This document shows, in pieces, positions 62,101 to 64,000 of a stretch of 64,000 nucleotides of DNA. The first letter of the stretch is position 1. Each line of letters starts with the position of its first letter. The notes beneath the pieces are model-generated. The model ran no database searches, was not told the DNA's origin, and worked only from the letters and a program-made list of their open reading frames with translations. The position numbers and the translations under genes are program-made. Source of the stretch: Pseudideonella sakaiensis (GTDB lineage Bacteria > Pseudomonadota > Gammaproteobacteria > Burkholderiales > Burkholderiaceae_C); contig NZ_BBYR01000065.1 of assembly GCF_001293525.1 (NCBI RefSeq), forward strand, positions 62,001 through 126,000, read 5' to 3'.

Positions 62101-62524
62101 GCAGCAGCGCCTGCCGCCGGGCGCGCTGTGCTTCGAGATCACCGAGACGGCGGCGGTGGCCAACCTCAGCAAGGTGGTGCACTTCATCGAGGAGGTGAAG
62201 GCCCTGGGCTGCCTGTTCGCGCTCGACGACTTCGGCAGCGGCCTGTCCTCCTTCGCCTACCTGAAGAACCTGCCGGTGGACTTCCTGAAGATCGACGGCG
62301 CGCTGGTGAAGGACATCGCCGCCGACCCGATCGACCTGGCGATGGTGCAAGCGATCAACTCGCTCGGCCACGTGATGGGCCTGCGCACGATCGCCGAATA
62401 CGTGGGCAGCGAGGCCATCCTCACGCGGCTGCAGGACATCGGCGTCGACTACGGCCAGGGCTGGCACCTGGGCATGCCGCGCCCGCTGGAGGAAGACGCG
62501 CAGGCGCGGCGCATGCCGCGCTGA
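59120..62524 (+). CDS. Ammonium-transporter-like sensor fused to PAS-GGDEF-EAL
   Basis: A 1134-residue protein. Residues 1 to about 405 are an Amt/Rh-type membrane domain (LWIVVCAALVFVMQAGFLCLE, 11 hydrophobic helices) with the channel twin-His visible as STVVHSVGG (H171) and IPAHLAAGVWG (H325). Then two PAS domains, a GGDEF domain with intact GGDEF at 784-788 and I-site RADD five residues before it, and an EAL domain in EIL form (E915) with EITETAA, LDDFGSGLSSF and FLKIDG. It could sense ammonium and adjust c-di-GMP. Start uncertain (GTG 59120 or 59042). Confidence 0.93.
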   Translation: MPSALPSAVDQLWIVVCAALVFVMQAGFLCLESGLTRQKNSINVAVKNVADFAVATVAYWLVGFGLMFGAGSTGWFGEGLFGLAGEIPDDAGVQCFLLFQLMFCATATTIVSGAVAERMRFPVYLGVALLVSVAIYPVFGHWAWGGAWGLAAPGWLARLGFVDFAGSTVVHSVGGWVALVAVWRLGPREGRFVAGEPPRAIPASNLPLAMLGALLLAFGWLGFNGGSTLALDRRVPAVLVHTVLAAAAGCVTGMLLTRWRAGHWDVMGVINGLLAGLVAVTAGAHALHPLQALLVGAVGAGVMVAAEAALLRARLDDAVGAIPAHLAAGVWGTLAVGLFGDPALLGTGLGRLEQVGVQLLGIVACAAWCTGATLLVLRLWGPGAGLRIGMADERRGMNVAEHGARTDLVELLEAMEAQRQSGDLRRRVPEEPFTEVGQIAQAYNRVMAALERSTQQTLAILRDMRDGLVTFTREGLVTSLNPGAESLLGLAAADGLGQPLPEVLRRAGVAQPPDAQRLRSAAGPLELRLLRPGARRTWYELNVSEAVGADGEARYTATLRDTSERKQVEAELQRERDFAQVTLASIANGVITTDEAGMIQYINPVAATLTGWPAHQARGLPVTTVYRLVDAANQQELPHPVRAVLRHAQVMAHHEHALLRRRDGSSVPVHDTAAPIRSRDGFLIGAVLVFHDVTVTLNLARELSHQAAHDALTGVPNRREFERRLEELLAQTAAAPSAVCYLDLDQFKVVNDTCGHVAGDELLRQVTQLLRQGLRADDTLARLGGDEFGMILRNCPLDVAHQIAERAREAIADFRFAWEGKAFAIGVSIGIVQPTPGSDLGTLLAAADAACYAAKEGGRNRVHVYQPDDREVLSQRGQMQWVARLQAALDEDRLRLYVQPVVPLQAEAGTLPHHEILVRLEEDGQIVLPGAFLPAAERYGLMPRIDQWVVNNTLAWLGDRLRRDGRLDAVYAINLSGASLSDERFRQALRSTLEQQRLPPGALCFEITETAAVANLSKVVHFIEEVKALGCLFALDDFGSGLSSFAYLKNLPVDFLKIDGALVKDIAADPIDLAMVQAINSLGHVMGLRTIAEYVGSEAILTRLQDIGVDYGQGWHLGMPRPLEEDAQARRMPR

Positions 62525-62531
62525 GGCCTGC

Positions 62532-62551
62532 GCCGCGCGCCGTGGCGCGGC
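62532..62551. terminator. Stem-loop between convergent genes
   Basis: GCCGCGC and GCGCGGC pair around a 6-base loop, 7 bases after the Amt-GGDEF-EAL stop and 9 bases from the stop of the convergent small ORF. No T-run; possible two-way terminator. Confidence 0.4.
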
Positions 62552-62560
62552 CGGACGACG

Positions 62561-62662
62561 TCAGAGCGGCGCCCAGGCAACGGTGCCGACGAAGCCGCTC
62601 ACGGCCACCGCCAGCGCCAGCAGCAGTGCGGACAGGGGGTGGGGGGCGTGCGGGCGGTTCAT
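62561..62662 (-). CDS. 33-residue membrane protein
   Basis: A small ORF with a GAGGAG ribosome-binding site 8 bases before its ATG. The product has a short His/Pro start and one hydrophobic helix (LSALLLALAVAVSGFVGTVA). No family recognised; could be a small regulatory or stress membrane peptide. The strong ribosome-binding site is the main support. Confidence 0.55.
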   Translation of the reverse strand: MNRPHAPHPLSALLLALAVAVSGFVGTVAWAPL

Positions 62663-62819
62663 GGCGGGGCTCCTCGGCGGCAAGGGCCGGTCCGGGCGGC
62701 CGCGGAGGACGCGGCGGTCCGCCGAGAACCGGTTCGGGCCCATCGTAGGCCGGCCCGGCCGCCCGAAACAGCCGGGCCGCTGCAACGCAACGTTGCAGCG
62801 GCATGAACGATCGGCCGCG

Positions 62820-63416
62820 TCAGCCGCCGCGGCCGCCCGGCTGCTGCGGCACGCGCCGCATCTTCGTCACGTCGTAGCCCTCGGCGGCGACGAAGTCGAC
62901 GAGCTCGCGCCAGGTCGCGTCCGGCAGCGTCGGCGTGCGCGCCATGATCCACACGTAGTCCCGTTTCTCACGGCCGATCACCACGTGGCTGTAGTCGGGC
63001 GCGAGCCGCATCACCCGGTAGTCGGCCTCGAAGGGCCAGAGGAACTGCATGGTCCACACCGCGTTGCTGCGCCGGTCGACCACGGTGCCGACCGGCCGCA
63101 TGGTGCGCAGCGGCGCATCCAGCGCGCCGTTGCGGTAGGTGAAGGTGGTCTGGATGCGCCCGTCGGGACGCAGGTCGTAGCGCTCGACCGCGTCGACGGC
63201 CTCGCGCTCCGGCCAGGTGGGGATGTGGCCGATGACGTACCAGTCGCCCATGAAGCGGGCCAGGTCCACCTGCGGTGCGAGGGTGACCGGCGGGCGCGAT
63301 GGCGCGCTGGCGCAGGCGGCGGCGAGCGCGACGGCACCGCCGGCGAGGACGAGCAGCGCCAGGCGCTGTCGGCGGGAACGGCGGGCGGCGGACACGGAGG
63401 ACGGGGTGGCGGACAT
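62820..63416 (-). CDS. blc: Lipocalin (Blc type) lipoprotein
   Basis: A 198-residue protein: signal with lipobox-like ALAAACAS, then the lipocalin signature ARFMGDWYVIGHIPT, YDLRPDGRIQTTFTYRNG and VIGREKRDYVWIMARTPTL. Bacterial lipocalins are outer-membrane lipoproteins that bind lipids or fatty acids, often under envelope stress. Complete; start ATG 63416. Confidence 0.93.
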   Translation of the reverse strand: MSATPSSVSAARRSRRQRLALLVLAGGAVALAAACASAPSRPPVTLAPQVDLARFMGDWYVIGHIPTWPEREAVDAVERYDLRPDGRIQTTFTYRNGALDAPLRTMRPVGTVVDRRSNAVWTMQFLWPFEADYRVMRLAPDYSHVVIGREKRDYVWIMARTPTLPDATWRELVDFVAAEGYDVTKMRRVPQQPGGRGG

Positions 63417-63511
63417 GGAACTCCCTGGCGAGGCGACCGGCGGACGACGATGCCGGCCCCTCACCGACCCCGGCGCCCGGCGCGAGTTCCGGGGCGGCGC
63501 CCGCCGGCCGC

Positions 63512-64000
63512 TCAGCGGCGGCCGCCGACCGCGCGCCAGACGAGCGGGATCGCCGCCGCCGACACCGCGGCGCCGAGGATCGCCGCGGCCGTCCAGCCGC
63601 CGGCCTGCACGCAGGCGGCCATCAGCGGCGGCCCGAGCAGCGAGCCGCTGGCGCCGCACTGCGCGAGCAGGCCGTTGGCGCGCACCAGCGCGCGGGTGTC
63701 GGGCGCCAGCCGCGGCAGCAGCGCGAAGCTCAGGCTCGCGAACACGCCGCCGAGCACGTTCAGCGCGATCGCCAGCGCGACGGCCCGGGACGCCGGCGGC
63801 GCCGCCGTGAAGACACCGAACAGCAGCAGCGGCGGCAGGCCGAGCGAGAGCAGCACCGGCCCCCGCAGCGACCCGCCGTGGCGCAGGCGGACGGCGGCCG
63901 CGAGGCTGCCCAGCACGGCCGACAGCGCGGCCAGCGCCGTCCACTGCCCCGCCGCACGCACGCCGAGCCCGGCCTGCTCGACCAGCAGCGTTGGCAGCAG
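63512..64000 (-). CDS. MFS transporter, C-terminal part
   Basis: About 163 codons of the C-terminal half of a major-facilitator protein; the 5' part lies beyond the right edge. Several hydrophobic helices are visible (TALAALSAVLGSLAAAV, LLSLGLPPLLLFGVFTA, LNVLGGVFASLSFALLP, AAAILGAAVSAAAIPLVW). No substrate can be inferred. Confidence 0.85.
   Translation of the reverse strand: MLPTLLVEQAGLGVRAAGQWTALAALSAVLGSLAAAVRLRHGGSLRGPVLLSLGLPPLLLFGVFTAAPPASRAVALAIALNVLGGVFASLSFALLPRLAPDTRALVRANGLLAQCGASGSLLGPPLMAACVQAGGWTAAAILGAAVSAAAIPLVWRAVGGRR

Noticed and set aside
55277-62467. Uninterrupted 2396-codon minus-strand frame
   Set aside because: It lies opposite well-identified genes (cytochromes, CorC, GltI-like, Amt-GGDEF-EAL). 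Its composition (His/Arg/Gln/Ala-rich with no domain) is what antisense of GC-rich coding DNA gives.

Overview
The window is very GC-rich, densely packed proteobacterial chromosome. Gene content and order (serS, bfd-bfr, ispH-fkpB, hemW-rdgB-rph-PP2C-kinase next to yicC, many Bug-type periplasmic binding proteins, beta-proteobacterial Fur boxes) point to Burkholderiales. My best guess is the Rubrivivax/Leptothrix/Ideonella neighbourhood; this is inference from gene content, not a database match.

Layout. 1-6.5 kb: end of a PKD lipoprotein gene, tRNA-Ser(CGA) beside serS, iron storage (bfd, bfr), ispH-fkpB, radC and a Smr-domain gene with a 9-bp tandem repeat. 6.5-11.4 kb: truncated globin behind a tiny Cys-rich ORF, a GGDEF gene coupled to a FlhG-like ATPase, and divergent cheR-cheD-cheB behind a sigma-28-type promoter. 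11.5-17.1 kb: hemW, rdgB, rph, PP2C phosphatase and Ser/Thr kinase on one strand, with yicC divergent.

17.1-23.9 kb is a compact defence/conflict island bracketed by two broken tyrosine-recombinase genes: a ParDE-type toxin-antitoxin pair, a primase(AEP)-SF2 helicase of the kind catalogued as TOTE conflict systems (its N-terminal coiled coil is cut off by an apparent one-base frameshift), a HipBA-type pair with three copies of a putative operator, and a membrane-anchored NERD protein. It lies directly after yicC, where related genomes usually have gmk.

23.9-31.2 kb: a complete hemin-uptake operon (receptor, HmuS, HmuT, HmuU, HmuV, TonB-like protein) behind a Fur box that resembles one upstream of bfr. 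31.2-33.4 kb: large unassigned lipoprotein. 33.7-38.2 kb: a five-gene catabolic operon (two BKACE-type enzymes, Bug binding protein, HpaI aldolase, GntR regulator) with a paired palindromic operator at its head. 38.4-43.2 kb: an RsbQ-type hydrolase, a multi-PAS hybrid histidine kinase and a DUF1826 protein, all with start/stop overlaps. 43.4-47.6 kb: a PrpF-type isomerase reading without a stop into a Bug protein, then a porin and a convergent LysR regulator. 47.7-51.2 kb: histidine kinase, response regulator and EAL protein. 51.4-58.8 kb: psuG, a thioredoxin-like protein, two c-type cytochromes, a small secreted protein, a CorC/DUF21 protein, a lipoprotein and an amino-acid binding protein. 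59.1-64 kb: an ammonium-transporter-like sensor fused to PAS-GGDEF-EAL, a 33-residue membrane protein, a lipocalin, and the C-terminal part of an MFS transporter.

Themes: c-di-GMP signalling (three separate loci), iron/heme handling, Bug-dependent organic-acid uptake, and one mobile defence island showing decay.
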